A stretch of DNA of 40,000 nt from Dictyostelium firmibasis. Lineage: Eukaryota > Evosea > Eumycetozoa > Dictyosteliales > Dictyosteliaceae. The notes under the pieces are model-generated. The model worked only from the letters and a program-made list of their open reading frames with translations, was not told where the DNA came from and did no database searches. This document shows, in pieces, positions 1 to 11,156 of this stretch. How positions within the stretch are numbered: position 1 is the stretch's first letter; each line of letters begins with the position of its first letter. Both the position numbers and the translations under genes were made by a program. Location: NCBI GenBank assembly GCA_036169595.1, contig CM069767.1, forward strand, positions 947,501 through 987,500, written 5' to 3'.

Positions 1-136
1 TTAATTTTTTTTTTAAAGAAATTAATTTTTCAAATATAATAACAAATAGTTTTGTTATCTTTAAAAAATATAATAATTATTATTATTACTATTATAATTT
101 TAATCAATTACAAAAAAAAAAAAAAAAAAATAAAAT

Positions 137-1501
137 ATGGAATTAATGCAAATGGAAATTAAAGATGGAGAAAAACAACAAAGAGGAGAACATTTATTTT
201 TTAAAGTTTTTAGAAATAAAGTGATAAGAACCATTATATTTAAATTTATAGAGGGTACAGGAACCAAATATTCAAGTATTCATTCAGCATTATGGATGAT
301 GAACAATAAACATTATGAGCTGTTTAAGGATAAACTAAAAACTAACAGTTCAATAGAATATCCTATCGAATCCTATATTAAAGTTATAGAAATGATTGAT
401 GATATAGCCATTTTAAACTTGTTTATAGACGATTTTAACAGAGCATCACTAATAGCTCCAAGGTTAATACCAATCATTGATTATTTAGCCACCTATGGTA
501 AATTGGAATTCATCAAACACTTAGAGAATAATTATAAAGATAATAAAAAAATACTCTATTCAGATAAACCAATCGATTGTTCCTGTCTTTCAGGTTCAAT
601 AGAGTGTTTAAAATACTTGGAGGAGAATTATAAACAATGTACTACCAAAGCATTGGATAATGCATCTATGAAGGGACATTTAGAAATTGTTAAATATCTA
701 CTAGATAATAGAACCGAAGGTGGAGAGAATGCTCTATCACTGGCTATAGAGAATGGTCACTTAGAGGTGGTCAAATATTTGGATGTTCACGCCAAATCCC
801 TTAAAACATCCGATCAAAGTTGGAATAAAGCAGCAGAGAACGGTCATTTAGAAATGTGTGAATATTTACATAAGAATAGAAAAGAGGGTTTCACTGTGTT
901 TGCCGTGGACAAAGCCGCTGCAAAAGGTCATTTGGAAGTGGTTAAGTATTTGATTAAGAACAGATTAGAAGGTTGCACTCCCACGGCACTTAATTTGGCA
1001 GCGAAATATAATCATGCCGAAATTTGTAAATTTCTAATAGAATCTAAAGCGCCAGGTAACAGTAATAGTATTTGTAATGCAGCATTGACTGGTAATATAC
1101 ATTTAGTTAATTTCATTCACTCAAAAACAACCTATCGCGTATCGGCCAATACATTTAGTTATGTTTGTTTGAATGGTGATTTTGAAATGGTCAAATGTTT
1201 AACTCTATTGGATACTCCAATGACCTATTCAGCATATGAAAAAGCCGCTCAAAATGGTCATTTTAAAATCATTGAATTCCTTCATTTCAATCGTCCAAAT
1301 GATTTCTCCTCTCCCCAAGCTGCAAATTTGGCAGCTCAGTTCAATCATTATAATACCCTTCGTTTCTTAATAAAATATCGTCCTGAGTCTAATCCACACA
1401 CTGCATTAAAGGCTGCGTCTGATAATAAAAATGAAAAAATTGTAAAATTCTTAAACAGTGTGATCGCTGATCCAAACTCATTGAAATCTTTAGTTATTTA
1501 G
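137..1501 (+). CDS. Ankyrin-repeat protein, 454 aa
   Basis: A single-exon gene. Residues 20-75 form an N-terminal cap (LFFKVFRNKVIRTIIF) of a type I associate with Dictyostelium ankyrin proteins. From about residue 150 to the end there are roughly eleven degenerate ankyrin units of 25-33 residues, with cores such as GHLEIVKYL, GHLEVVKYL, GHLEMCEYL and GHFKIIEFL. No catalytic domain, signal peptide or membrane segment is visible, so the protein is probably a cytosolic protein-binding scaffold. The partner cannot be read from the sequence. In-frame Met codons also occur at residues 4 and 6. The first is chosen because it follows an A-rich leader, as is usual in this genome. The family is large and repetitive, so orthology is uncertain. 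Confidence 0.85.
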   Translation: MELMQMEIKDGEKQQRGEHLFFKVFRNKVIRTIIFKFIEGTGTKYSSIHSALWMMNNKHYELFKDKLKTNSSIEYPIESYIKVIEMIDDIAILNLFIDDFNRASLIAPRLIPIIDYLATYGKLEFIKHLENNYKDNKKILYSDKPIDCSCLSGSIECLKYLEENYKQCTTKALDNASMKGHLEIVKYLLDNRTEGGENALSLAIENGHLEVVKYLDVHAKSLKTSDQSWNKAAENGHLEMCEYLHKNRKEGFTVFAVDKAAAKGHLEVVKYLIKNRLEGCTPTALNLAAKYNHAEICKFLIESKAPGNSNSICNAALTGNIHLVNFIHSKTTYRVSANTFSYVCLNGDFEMVKCLTLLDTPMTYSAYEKAAQNGHFKIIEFLHFNRPNDFSSPQAANLAAQFNHYNTLRFLIKYRPESNPHTALKAASDNKNEKIVKFLNSVIADPNSLKSLVI

Positions 1502-1717
1502 AATGAAAAATAAAATGTAATAAAAATTTTTAAAAAAATAAAAACATAATAGCCAAATCTTCAAAAAATGTGTGTGTTTGTAACGAAACAAGTGTCCAAT
1601 CCTTTTTTTTTAAAATTTATCAACACTAAAAAAATTTTTTTTTTTTTTTTTCATTTTTTTTAAACACACAAACATTCAATATTTTCTTCTATTTAATCTT
1701 CAAATATTTATAAAAAC

Positions 1718-2483
1718 ATGTAAAATTAATTAGTTTAGGGAAAGAAGGAATAAATAAATAAAAGGAGTTTCATTATTAATTTTTTTAAAAAAAAGGAATG
1801 ATATAGATTATAATAAAGACTTATTTAATTTAGAAGAATTATTAAGAAAAACTAAGAAAGATGATGAAGATGAGGATGATAATGATTTCGATGAAGAGAT
1901 AAATAATATAAATATATGTAATGAAATTAAAAGATTATTTTCAAAGAAACAAGGCACGAAATTAATATATGTATTAGAAGAAATGGATTATAATGATGAA
2001 GATGAACCATTTAATTCATTGATTGGCGTGGATAAGTTAATTGGTGATAAATTAATAAAAGCCTCTAAACAATTAGATCTTTCATTATACATGTCAACTT
2101 TGGTAATTAAAGAGAATAGATTTATTGAAGATCCAACTGGTATTGATTTTCAACAAGATTTAAAAGAATGGGACAATTATGATTTTGATTCTTTCTTAAT
2201 TAATTTCTTTGACTTAAATAATTGTCTTTGGGAGGATATGATAATGAATACATTAGAGTTTGATGAAGTTTTACCTGGTGGCTCTTTAAGTGAAATTGAA
2301 AATCATTTATATAAAAAAAAATTACCATTTCACTATCAATCTCAAATAACTCAACAATTATTTTATAAAGTTTCAACATTTGTCTTTTTCAAATCTTCTG
2401 AAAAATCAAATATCATTGAAAATTACTGTTCAAAAAATTCTGTAAAAGAAAGAGAATTAAATAAATTAAAACAAAATTCTTAA
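1718..2483 (+). CDS. Acidic protein of unknown function, split start codon proposed, about 229 aa
   Basis: I do not recognise this protein. The certain coding part runs in one frame to the stop at 2481-2483. The first in-frame ATG is at 1983, but the frame stays open and protein-like upstream to about 1797 (NDIDYNKDLFNLEELLRK, then an Asp/Glu-rich stretch). No in-frame ATG lies between the upstream stop at 1755 and 1983. An intron 1720-1795 (GTAAAATT..AAAAAG) would join AT of an ATG at 1718 to G at 1796. That gives a start codon split by an intron and a 229-residue protein. The protein is acidic, without signal peptide or membrane segment. If the intron is wrong, translation would start at 1983 (166 aa). 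The stop lies 134 bp from the stop of the convergent neighbour. Confidence 0.6.
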
Positions 2484-2617
2484 GAGGGGATTATTTTATT
2501 TTATTTTATTTCATTTCATTTATTTATTTATTTATTTTTTTCTAATAATTTTAATATTTTTTTCTTTATATACAACTAATTTACTTTTTTTTATATTTTT
2601 TTTTTTATACAAATTTA

Positions 2618-4302
2618 CTATAATAAATCTTGATTAGATTCATATTGGTTTGGGTGAATAATATCCCATTCTCCTTCTCTATTCAAGTGTTCTAAATTTT
2701 TGAACATGTTCTTGCCAGAGAGAGCACACGAAGTGGTTGTTATGGAGTTTGAGGTGGTGGTTGTGGTGGTGGTTGTTTTTATTGGAGTCAAAAGTGGAGA
2801 AAGTGAAGGAGATGTTGAAGATTGACCATTTTCACAAACTGATCTTTCTTGTGGTGGTGAATCACATTGAATTGGTGATGAATTTGGTGTTGGTGATTCA
2901 CATCTGTACTGTTTAGAACCAATATATAATTTTGGTGAATTACTTACAGGAATATTAGGTGCTGACTGAGTCATATTAATACCTTTGTACCAATTAAAAC
3001 TTGGAGAGTTAGGAATTGGTGAAGAAGAAAACTCAACATTACCACCACTTATATTGGTATTTGATTTTGATGGTTGAATTAAAACTGGTACAGATTGCGA
3101 AGATGAGTTTAATTGTTGTGGAGATAATAGTATTCTGTTTTTAAGATATTGTTGTTTTTGTTTCTTCTTTGCTTCAAGTGGGTCCTCATTCTCAACTAAA
3201 ATGAATTTATTCATATTTTTATCTCCAAAATGGATATTGAACTTTTCTTTTACATACTTTTCAAATAATTCTGGAATTACTTTTTCACCTGAAATTGTTG
3301 AACCACCAACCATACTACTAGATGAATTTGTATAACCATTATTAACTTCCAAACTAAACAAATTTAAACCAGAAAACCACATTTTATATTGTTTTGAAAA
3401 ATCACCATGGTTACTCTTTTTATATTGATTAAATAAATCTTCACTAATAATTTGACCAATTGTTTTTAAATTTCTACCTGGTGCCCTTGGACTTATTATT
3501 CTACCAATTAATGAATTTGTAAATGTTGAAATTTTTTCATACATATACTGGTTATGTTCAAATGGTTCCCCTAAATTACTAAAATAAAAATATGAGGTAT
3601 CTTAAAAAACAATGTTAACATTTTAAATATATTTATTTTTCTTGGCTAAGAAAAAAAAAAAAATAAAAAAATCATACTTTTACTTTCTTTAAAAATTTCC
3701 TCAACTTCTTTTGAATATTTCTTGAAAACTGGTATATATTGATCTATTGGTGAATCATCATTTAATCTACAACAATCTAAAATAAACAACTTTTTAAATG
3801 AAACCTTTAAATCAAATAATTTTGAACAACCACTTTCAATCTCTTTTTCTCTAATTTCAATCATATCAACAATCTCATTTAAACTTAAATATTGTTTTTT
3901 TGATTTACTTTTTAAATTATTTTCTAATTCAAATTCAATCCCATTCTCTTTTAATTATTTTAATAAAATTAGTAAATTGAGTAATTATATGTTTGTTTTT
4001 TAATATATATAAAATACTTTTTGAAATAGAAAAACCACTGTAATAAAAAATTAAATCAATATTAGTGTCAGTAAATTTGAACAAATTTAAATATTCTTGA
4101 AATTTCTTTTTCAAATTGGGTTCATTTGTTACTAATGAACATTGAAAACCACACTTGCTCTCAAGAGTGTCAGACATTCTTTTAGCATCATTATCAAAAT
4201 GCATTGAACTACCATAATTGTTACCAATAATGAATGCTTTTTTTATTTTAATATTTTTATAATTTTCCTATATTTAAAAAAACATATTAATAAAAATAAA
4301 CT

Positions 4303-4348
<46 letters not shown>

Positions 4349-4479
4349 ACTCTAAATTGTGATCTACTCTCTAAAAAATTATTCTCACCAGAAGGTGAAT
4401 TTTCGAAGAAATCCCACTCATCGGGAACATGTCTGGAGAATTGACGATTAATATTTATTTCATTTTTATTTATATCCAT
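2618..4479 (-). CDS. Paracaspase/caspase-like (C14 fold) protein lacking the catalytic His, about 543 aa
   Basis: Four exons are read: 4479-4351, 4267-4018, 3947-3678 and 3600-2618, all with GT..AG borders and consistent phases. The third donor could be 6 bp earlier. Residues 50-240 resemble a caspase-fold domain: first strand [13 protein letters not shown] (about 52-64), second core strand [10 protein letters not shown] (about 114-123), the Cys block [10 protein letters not shown] (Cys186), then the strand SYFYFS and the segment [14 protein letters not shown]. In MALT1-type paracaspases the second block reads YYAGHG and the Cys block LLDMCRKRN. Here the His position is Phe122 and the following Gly is Ser, while Cys186 is kept. 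This suggests a pseudoprotease or a very altered active site. The remaining 300 residues are Ser/Asn/Thr-rich and look disordered. The family call is from motifs only. A metacaspase-like relative is the alternative. Confidence 0.7.
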
Positions 4480-5371
4480 TTTTTTTTTTTTTTTTTTTAA
4501 TTTTTTTTTTTTTTTTAATTTTTTTAATTTTTTTATTAGTCAGTCTTTTTTTCAGCCAAATATATACAATAAAAATTAACAAATAAAAATGGTTATTATT
4601 ACTATTCTTTATTTAAAAAAAAAAAAAAAAATTGAAAATGATAGCAAATCAAAAATAAAAAAAAAAAAAAATCAGTTTTATAGGTTTTTTTTAAAAAAAA
4701 TGAAAATTCATTTATCTCTAAAAAAACAAAAAATTTTGTTTTATTTCTTGAATGAAAAATATCTTTTATTTGTATAGTGTTTTTTTTTGTTTTTCTGGGT
4801 TTTAAAAATTAATACAACCTCAAAAGATATTTATTGGAAAGAAAGGTTCCATTAATTTTTTTATATTATTATAATAACTGAAAATAAGTTGAGAAAAAAA
4901 AAAAAAAAAAAAAAAGAATAAAAAAATAAAAGGAAAACTCATATGGAATTTGTCGTTGTAAAAAAAAATGGCCAATTTAAAAAATTGAACATGTGAGCTA
5001 TTACTAAATTTAACAATTATGTTAATTCAAAGTATTTGTGTTATGTATAAAAATCCTATTTTTCAAGATTTTTTTCCCCATTTACTGATAAAAAAAAATC
5101 TCTTTGTATGTTTGCTAACAAAAAAATAATAAAAAAAATAATAAAAAAAATAATAGAAAAATACCTTTTAATTTGTGAATAAAGAGACATGGTTAAAAAA
5201 GGAATTCCTTTTTTTTTATCCCCTTATAAAAAGATTAGTTATTATTATTTTTTTTTTTTTTTTAAAAATAAGTTAATGTTAGATATTTTTTTTTCGAATT
5301 AAATAAATTATTTTATTCTTTTTTTGTAAATTTATTTTTTTTAAAAAATTATTTTGTTTTTCTTTTAACAA
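4480..5371. other. Intergenic spacer, no gene seen
   Basis: A+T-rich sequence with oligo runs between the start of the paracaspase-like gene (minus) and the stop of the DENN gene (minus). It should hold the promoter of the former (near 4480-4700). A short frame at 4589-4777 is Lys/Leu low complexity and is not supported. A small hairpin (TTAACA-ATTA-TGTTAA) lies near 5011-5026. Confidence 0.6.
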
Positions 5372-7616
5372 TTAAGTTGATTCATCCAATTGGTCATTAT
5401 CTTCAATACGTAATTTTTGGTCTAAATACATAGAAAACATAAGAGTTTTAGTGAACTCATCAATCCATTGATGGTGTTCCTCTTCAGGGTATTCAGTGAA
5501 CATGAATGACTCTTTAACGAAAACTGAGATTGTTTTTTGATGGGTAACATTTCTAACGCAATGTCTTTTAAAGTTATCAAATAGGCCAGAGATATGATTG
5601 TTGATTGCTGAAACAAAAGGTTGAAGTTTTAATTCTTGTTCCTCTGTTGGTATGAATGAGGTGGTTGGAGATGAGAAACCCTTTTTATTTACAGTTAATG
5701 ATGATTTAATATCTTTTTGTGCGATAGTCAATACATTCAATAGGTCTTGCCAGTGAGGGAATAACATAATTTTCTGATTGCCTTGTTGTAATTTACCAGT
5801 ATCGATGTCATATTGTACAATATCACTATAATCAACATCCTTTGGTACATCAGTCAAACCAATTATATATGGTACTGGTGCTGATAATAAATCAACAATT
5901 GATAATGATGATACTGAATTTGGTAATAATGGTAATATAACCGATTGATAATTAAATGGTGATAATAAAGATAATACTGTAAATCTATAATAAATATTTA
6001 AATTAGTAATAATAATTAATAAATAATAAATAATAAATAATAAATAATAAATAATAATAAATAATAATAAATAATAATAAATAATAATAATAATAATAAT
6101 GATAATAATAGACTCACATTACAGAAGTTAATGACCTAATTGTTTTTGAATAAAATAAAACTTTTTTCTCTAATAAGATTGCATTTAGAAGTAGAATTAA
6201 ATTTTTAGGTTGTACCATTTGAACAGTCGTAAATAAACCATACTTTAACATATAATCACCATAATCAATCATTTGAGAATCTTGTTTAGTTTGTTTTGCA
6301 CCTCTTTTAAATGTAATCTTTTGCTCCAAACTAGAGATATTATATGAGATTGTTTCGCCAATGTTTGGAATTGGCTGATTATAGAAATATTCTATCAATT
6401 CTAAAATTGGTCTATCTCTAACTTTGAAATTTGAATTATTAATTAATGGATCTTCAATAGATGCTGCTGTTTTAGGTGTTGATACTTTTGCTAATGTTGT
6501 TGTATTATCATTAGAATCTGTGATTGTTAATGTTGTTACTCCTGTATTAATAATATCATTATTGTTATTAGAAGTTGCTATAGTAGGAGTAGGTTTTTGT
6601 ATTGTTGATTGTAATGGTGAAGAATTTGATGAAACTGATGGTTTTCTATTTTTTCTACTTGAAATTGACATTAAATTTTGAAATTTGGTGATTTCTTGCA
6701 TGTGTTGAAGTGATAGTACACCAGAGATAATATCAAAATGTAGTGGAAAGAAAGGATACTTTGTTAGTATACAAAAACATCTTGGTGAAGTATGAACTAA
6801 ATCACCAACTTGTGGTATACTTTCATCTGGGCAAGGCTCGTCATTGATGTCAACTTCAAACTTTTCACCTTTAATGATAGTACCAATAGAGGAGATCTTT
6901 GTAGTACAAACACCATAGAGAACATCTTTCTTCTCATCGGTTAACATGAAAACAAATGAATCCTCAGGCTGTTTTAAATGTTTTTGTGGATATAATACTT
7001 GAAATAGATTTGTATGTGAAGCTGTTTGTGATACTGAGCTCACTGCAACGCCATTAGGAAATGGGAAAAATTCAACTGATAATCCATCTAATGGTCTATC
7101 AGGTGGATATTGATACAGTATTTTTGGTTGTTCAGTTTTATTAAATGTTGGTTGATGTGGTGTTGTTGATGATGAAGACGATGATGATGTATTTAGATTT
7201 GGTGGTGTAGATGATGAAGATTGTGAATTTATTGAGCCTAAAGATGCCGATAGTGTTGTGTTTGGTGATGAGGATCTTAATAAAGGTGGTTTTGAACTCG
7301 TTAGTGGTGGTGAGGTTGTTGCTGATGATGATGATGATGTTGTTGATGATGATAAAGATGATATTCCTATTTGTGTCGGTGATGTTGAGAGACCAACCGT
7401 ACTTGAACCTTCAATTGGTGGTACTCCTATTATAATGAACCACTCGAATAACCTAGGTCTATCTATATGTCCTGTTGATTTTCTTCTTACACCAGTATAT
7501 AAACTACGACTTAACTTTTCATCATTTGTGAGTGCTTCAACATCAATTGTAATATCCATCTGCTTTCTACCTGATGGTGTCCTTCTATGACTTTTTACAA
7601 ATGGTATTGATTGCAT
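5372..7616 (-). CDS. DENN domain-containing protein, 703 aa (probable Rab GEF)
   Basis: Two exons, 7616-6118 and 5984-5372. The intron (GTGAGT..TATAG) contains an AAT/ATAA-type simple repeat and splits codon ATA. The upstream DENN part starts near residue 53 (RLFEWFIIIGVPP), is interrupted by a Ser/Thr-rich loop (about 70-160), and continues with YQYPPDRPLDGLSVEFFPFP. The central DENN has PRCFCILTKYPFF, then after a second low-complexity insert NLILLLNAILLEKKVLFYS, and across the splice site LTSVIFTVLSLLSPFNYQSV. That matches the family pattern of ..LLPF.W..V.IPILP. The C-terminal part (VFVKESFMFTEYPEEEHHQW) resembles dDENN. DENN proteins exchange GDP for GTP on Rab GTPases in membrane traffic. 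The subfamily and Rab target cannot be assigned by eye. Confidence 0.85.
6001..6102. repeat. (AATAAAT)/(AAT) simple repeat in the DENN gene intron
   Basis: AATAAATAAT-type and AAT units fill most of the single intron (6117-5985) of the 703-residue DENN gene. Confidence 0.85.
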
Positions 7617-8108
7617 TTTTTTTTTTTTTTTTAATTATCAAAGCTCTTCAGTTTTGTTTTTTTTTTTTTTTTTTGTAACCCAAAGTTGTTTTATTATATT
7701 TCTTTCCTATATTTATATTATTACTATTTCTAATATTACTTGTAATTTATTGTTTTTTTTTTTTTTTCAAAATAATAATTTTTTCAATTTTTTTATTTTT
7801 TAATTTTATTTTTTTTTTGTTTTATTTATTTTTTTATATTTTATTTATTTTTTTTTATTGTATCTGAAATAATTAAAAAATAATTAAAAAAGAAATTATT
7901 ATAATAAAAACACAAAAAAAAAAAAAAAAAAAAAAAAAAGCAATTTAATGTGTTATTTTGGGAACATCTGAAATTTAAAAATGTGTATTGAGTGTGTTTT
8001 TTTTTTTTATTTTTTTTTTTTTTTTTTTTTTTATTTTTTTTTTTTGTTTTTTTTTTTTATATTTTTTTTTATTAATTTTTTTTATTTTTTTTGCAAATTT
8101 TGATCGAC

Positions 8109-8145
<37 letters not shown>

Positions 8146-8448
8146 ATAGTTTCAAGATCTAGATCTCAAAGGGGAGAAATTGTTTTTTTCCAAACTATTA
8201 AAAAAAATACTCCTCATTTAAGAATAGAATCAAAAAAATTTCCGCATTAAAACTATACATAGCAACATTTTTTTATAAGAATTTCTTAAAAAAAATATTT
8301 TTCAGTGATACATACAATGATAATCGTCAGATCTAAAAAGTTTAACTACGTTGATTATTTTATTTAACTTTTTTTTTTTTTTTTAAATTTTTTTTTTTTT
8401 TATTTATTTATTTTTTAAATTATTATTATTATTGTTGTTATTAAATAA
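7617..8448. other. Intergenic spacer with an inverted repeat and a 12-bp palindrome
   Basis: The spacer lies between BRX1 (3' end) and the 703-residue DENN gene (start), both minus. Most is poly(dT)/poly(dA). Complex sequence occurs at 8141-8345: the perfect palindrome AGATCTAGATCT (8155-8166) sits between ATAGTTT (8146-8152) and its complement AAACTAT (8192-8198). Confidence 0.6.
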
Positions 8449-9426
8449 TTAATTATCAAAAATTGTATCGACTTCATTTGGTTCGATGAAAGATACTTTT
8501 TGTCTTTCTTGAGCTTGACTTTTTTGGTGTTTTCTTTTGATGTATTTGTTTGCTTTTGAAAGTTTATGATCTGAACGAGTATTATTTGGAGAGACATAGT
8601 TTGGATTTGAGTAGAGAACATTACCACCAAAACCATCAGAGAAAATTTTATCGATATGCATAATCATTCTTGGACCAATTTCAGTGAGTAATGATTCCTT
8701 TTTAAATTCTTGATCAGTGATTTGATAGTTTCTAAACCAAATACGACCATCTTGATAAAAGAATGAGAAAATGTGATCAAAGAAAGGTTTAGATTTAACA
8801 TGACCCTTTGGTGTACTATAGATTTGAGTGATCAATTCTTTGATCAATTGAAGGTGTACTTCACTATCGAATGATTTATCGAATTGTAAGAATGGACGAC
8901 TACCCTTCAAACAATTACCAGTCATTTGTAATTCTTCCAATGTATGAACATTGGTGATATGAAATTTTACTGTTGGTCCTAATGGAGTTTTTGCCATCCA
9001 AAGGAAACAATCTGTACCCTTTCTAACATCGAATAAAACTGCATAATTACATGATTTCATCTCACATGTCTCATTGATCAATGATAATGTCTTTCTGTCA
9101 TCAATTTTATCTTCCTTCTTTGAGTGTGGAATCAATGAAATTAAATCACTCATCAAATGACGATATTTAGATCCAATACCACGTGTAGATGTAAATAATA
9201 CTCTTTTCTTTGTATAAATTGATTGATCTTTTTTATTATCTGTATTTGTGCTTTCATTTTTAGTTTCTTCTAATTCTTCTTCTTCTTCTTCTTCTTCTTC
9301 TTCACCCTCTACTTCTACTTCTACTTCTACTTCCGACTCTGATTCTTCTTCAATAATTGGTTCTTCAACAATTGCTTTTGATTTTGCTTTATTGATTTTT
9401 TCAAGAATTTTATTTGGTTTCACCAT
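8449..9426 (-). CDS. bxdc2: Ribosome biogenesis protein BRX1 homologue, 325 aa
   Basis: A single-exon gene. The Brix domain spans about residues 75-265: KRVLFTSTRGIGSKYRHLM, then a segment with ETCEMKSCNYAVLFDVRKG, then FLWMAKTPLGPTVKFHI and GSRPFLQFDKSF. This is the BRX1 signature within the Brix/IMP4 superfamily. BRX1 is a nucleolar factor needed for assembly of early pre-60S particles. The N-terminus carries a run of about 30 mostly acidic residues (residues 25-57) encoded by GAA-type repeats, and the C-terminus is basic. The length is close to other BRX1 proteins. The start follows an A-rich leader. The spacer to the upstream gene is 273 bp and holds a repeated CGACAAAAT element. The symbol is the name I recall for the Dictyostelium gene and was not checked. 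Confidence 0.93.
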   Translation of the reverse strand: MVKPNKILEKINKAKSKAIVEEPIIEEESESEVEVEVEVEGEEEEEEEEEELEETKNESTNTDNKKDQSIYTKKRVLFTSTRGIGSKYRHLMSDLISLIPHSKKEDKIDDRKTLSLINETCEMKSCNYAVLFDVRKGTDCFLWMAKTPLGPTVKFHITNVHTLEELQMTGNCLKGSRPFLQFDKSFDSEVHLQLIKELITQIYSTPKGHVKSKPFFDHIFSFFYQDGRIWFRNYQITDQEFKKESLLTEIGPRMIMHIDKIFSDGFGGNVLYSNPNYVSPNNTRSDHKLSKANKYIKRKHQKSQAQERQKVSFIEPNEVDTIFDN

Positions 9427-9560
9427 TTTTATTTTAAATATTTATTTTATTTATTATAAAAAATATATATATATACAAACAAATAAAATAAAAAAAATAA
9501 GTATTTTTTTAAAAATTAAAAATAAAAATAAAAATTAAAAAAAAAAAAAAAAAACGAAAG

Positions 9561-9608
9561 CGACAAAATTTTTTTTTTTTTTTTTTTTTCCAAAAAAAAC
9601 GACAAAAT
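9561..9608. promoter_or_regulatory. Repeated CGACAAAAT element upstream of BRX1
   Basis: The nonamer CGACAAAAT occurs at 9561-9569 and 9600-9608, 39 bp apart, in the 273-bp spacer upstream of the minus-strand BRX1 start. CG dinucleotides are rare in this genome's spacers, so the pair stands out. Function is inferred only. Confidence 0.3.
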
Positions 9609-9699
9609 CTTTTTTATTTTAATTTTTTTTATTTTAATTTTTTTTTAATTTTTTATTATCCAATTTTTTCTTTTTTTTTTTTTTTTTTTAAAATGATTT

Positions 9700-10869
9700 T
9701 TAAATTGGATTAATTGGATTAATTGAATCTAATTTATAGAGATCAGTTCTTTTTTGAGAATAGATTGGGATTGATGATCTAGTTTCATTTAAAGTATTTA
9801 AATCGATATCAGAGTAAATGATAGATTGATGTTCGTCAGTTGTTGCTAAAATAGTTCCCCAAGGGTTAACAATGGTTGAATGACCCCAAGCTTGATAGGT
9901 TGATGATGGATTTCTAGCTGGTGAGATAGCAGCAACGAAAACTTGGTTGTCAACAGCTCTACCTCTTTGAAGTAATTCCCAATGAGCTGGACCTGTTACC
10001 ATATTGAAAGCACCTGGATAAACCAAAAATTTAGCACCCATCTTTGAGTATAGCATTGCTAATTCTGGGAATCTAATATCATAACAAATTGCGACACCAA
10101 CTTTACAATAACCAATATCAACAACACTAAAGCTATCACCTGGTGTCAATGTCTCACTCTCTTTAAATCTAATTTTATTTGGTACATCAATATCAAATAA
10201 ATGAATCTTTAGAAAAAAAAAACATTATTTTAATATTCGCTAGTAAATACTATAATAATAATAATAATAATAATAGTAATAATAATTGTATATATACTTT
10301 TCTATGTTTTTTAATCATTTCACCTTTATCATTAAAAATAAAACAAGTATTATAAATTTTACCAGTTTCTTTATCGATTTCTGGAATTGAACCACCAATT
10401 AAAAAGATTTGATTTCTTTTTGCTGCCTCTGATAATTTTTTAACTGTTTCACCCTCTTCTGATTCACTATATTTTTCAAAGGTTGCTGTTGAATAAGGAC
10501 TATTAAAACATTCCTTTAAAAAAAAAAAAAGAAAGAAAAAACTTTTGTTGAGTATAATTGAAAAAAAAAAAAACAAAAAAATTAAGAGTTTTATAGATAG
10601 TTTACTGGTAATGAAATTAATTTTGCACCATTTTTTGCAGCTTCGTCAATATGTTTAATTGCATTTTGTACATTTTCTTCTTTATTATCACCACAGAGTA
10701 ATTGAATACCTGCAAATTTGAATACCTTTTCTTTATCTGCCATTAAGTGAACTTTTCTTAATTGTTGTGAAATATGTACAAATGATCTTGAGCAATTATT
10801 ACTATTAAAAAATGTTGTTGAATGTAATTTTGAAGTATTTTTAAATGAATTGATTAAACCTCTAAACAT
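9700..10869 (-). CDS. nit2: Omega-amidase NIT2 (nitrilase superfamily), 328 aa
   Basis: Three exons: 10869-10606, 10513-10298 and 10206-9700. NIT2 hydrolyses alpha-ketoglutaramate and alpha-ketosuccinamate to the keto acid plus ammonia. The nitrilase Glu-Lys-Cys triad is present: Glu89 in SLP/ECFNSPY, Lys160 in [10 protein letters not shown], and Cys201 in [13 protein letters not shown]. Glu89 is the first codon of exon 2, Lys160 is its last codon, and Cys201 is in exon 3. Other NIT2 blocks are [43 protein letters not shown] and [11 protein letters not shown]. About 40 residues precede the usual NIT2 start and are rich in Ser, Asn, Lys and Arg, which could be a mitochondrial presequence. Met43 would give a cytosolic form. 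Close similarity along the whole length makes the call firm. Confidence 0.93.
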
Positions 10870-11124
10870 TATCTAAAAAATTAAAAAAAATAAAAATTTA
10901 ATTTCAAAACTAAAATTAATAAAAAAAAAAAAAAAAAAAAAAAATTAATTTATAAATTTCACTCCAAAAAAAATAAAATAAAATAAAAATAAAATAAAAT
11001 AAAAAAAAAAGAAACAAATAAAATTAATTTATTTATTTTTGTATTGCCTTATTTTTATTATTACACAAGTTTGGTAATTGTATTATATTACCTATTTTTA
11101 TTTTTATTTTTATAATTATTATTG

Positions 11125-11156
<32 letters not shown>

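Noticed and set aside
1796-1982. Treating the region upstream of ATG 1983 as untranslated leader
   Set aside because: The 62 codons are open in frame with protein-like acidic content, and a consensus intron supplies a start.
4589-4777. 62-codon frame on the + strand
   Set aside because: It is composed of Lys, Leu, Ile and Phe from A/T runs, with no protein-like signal.
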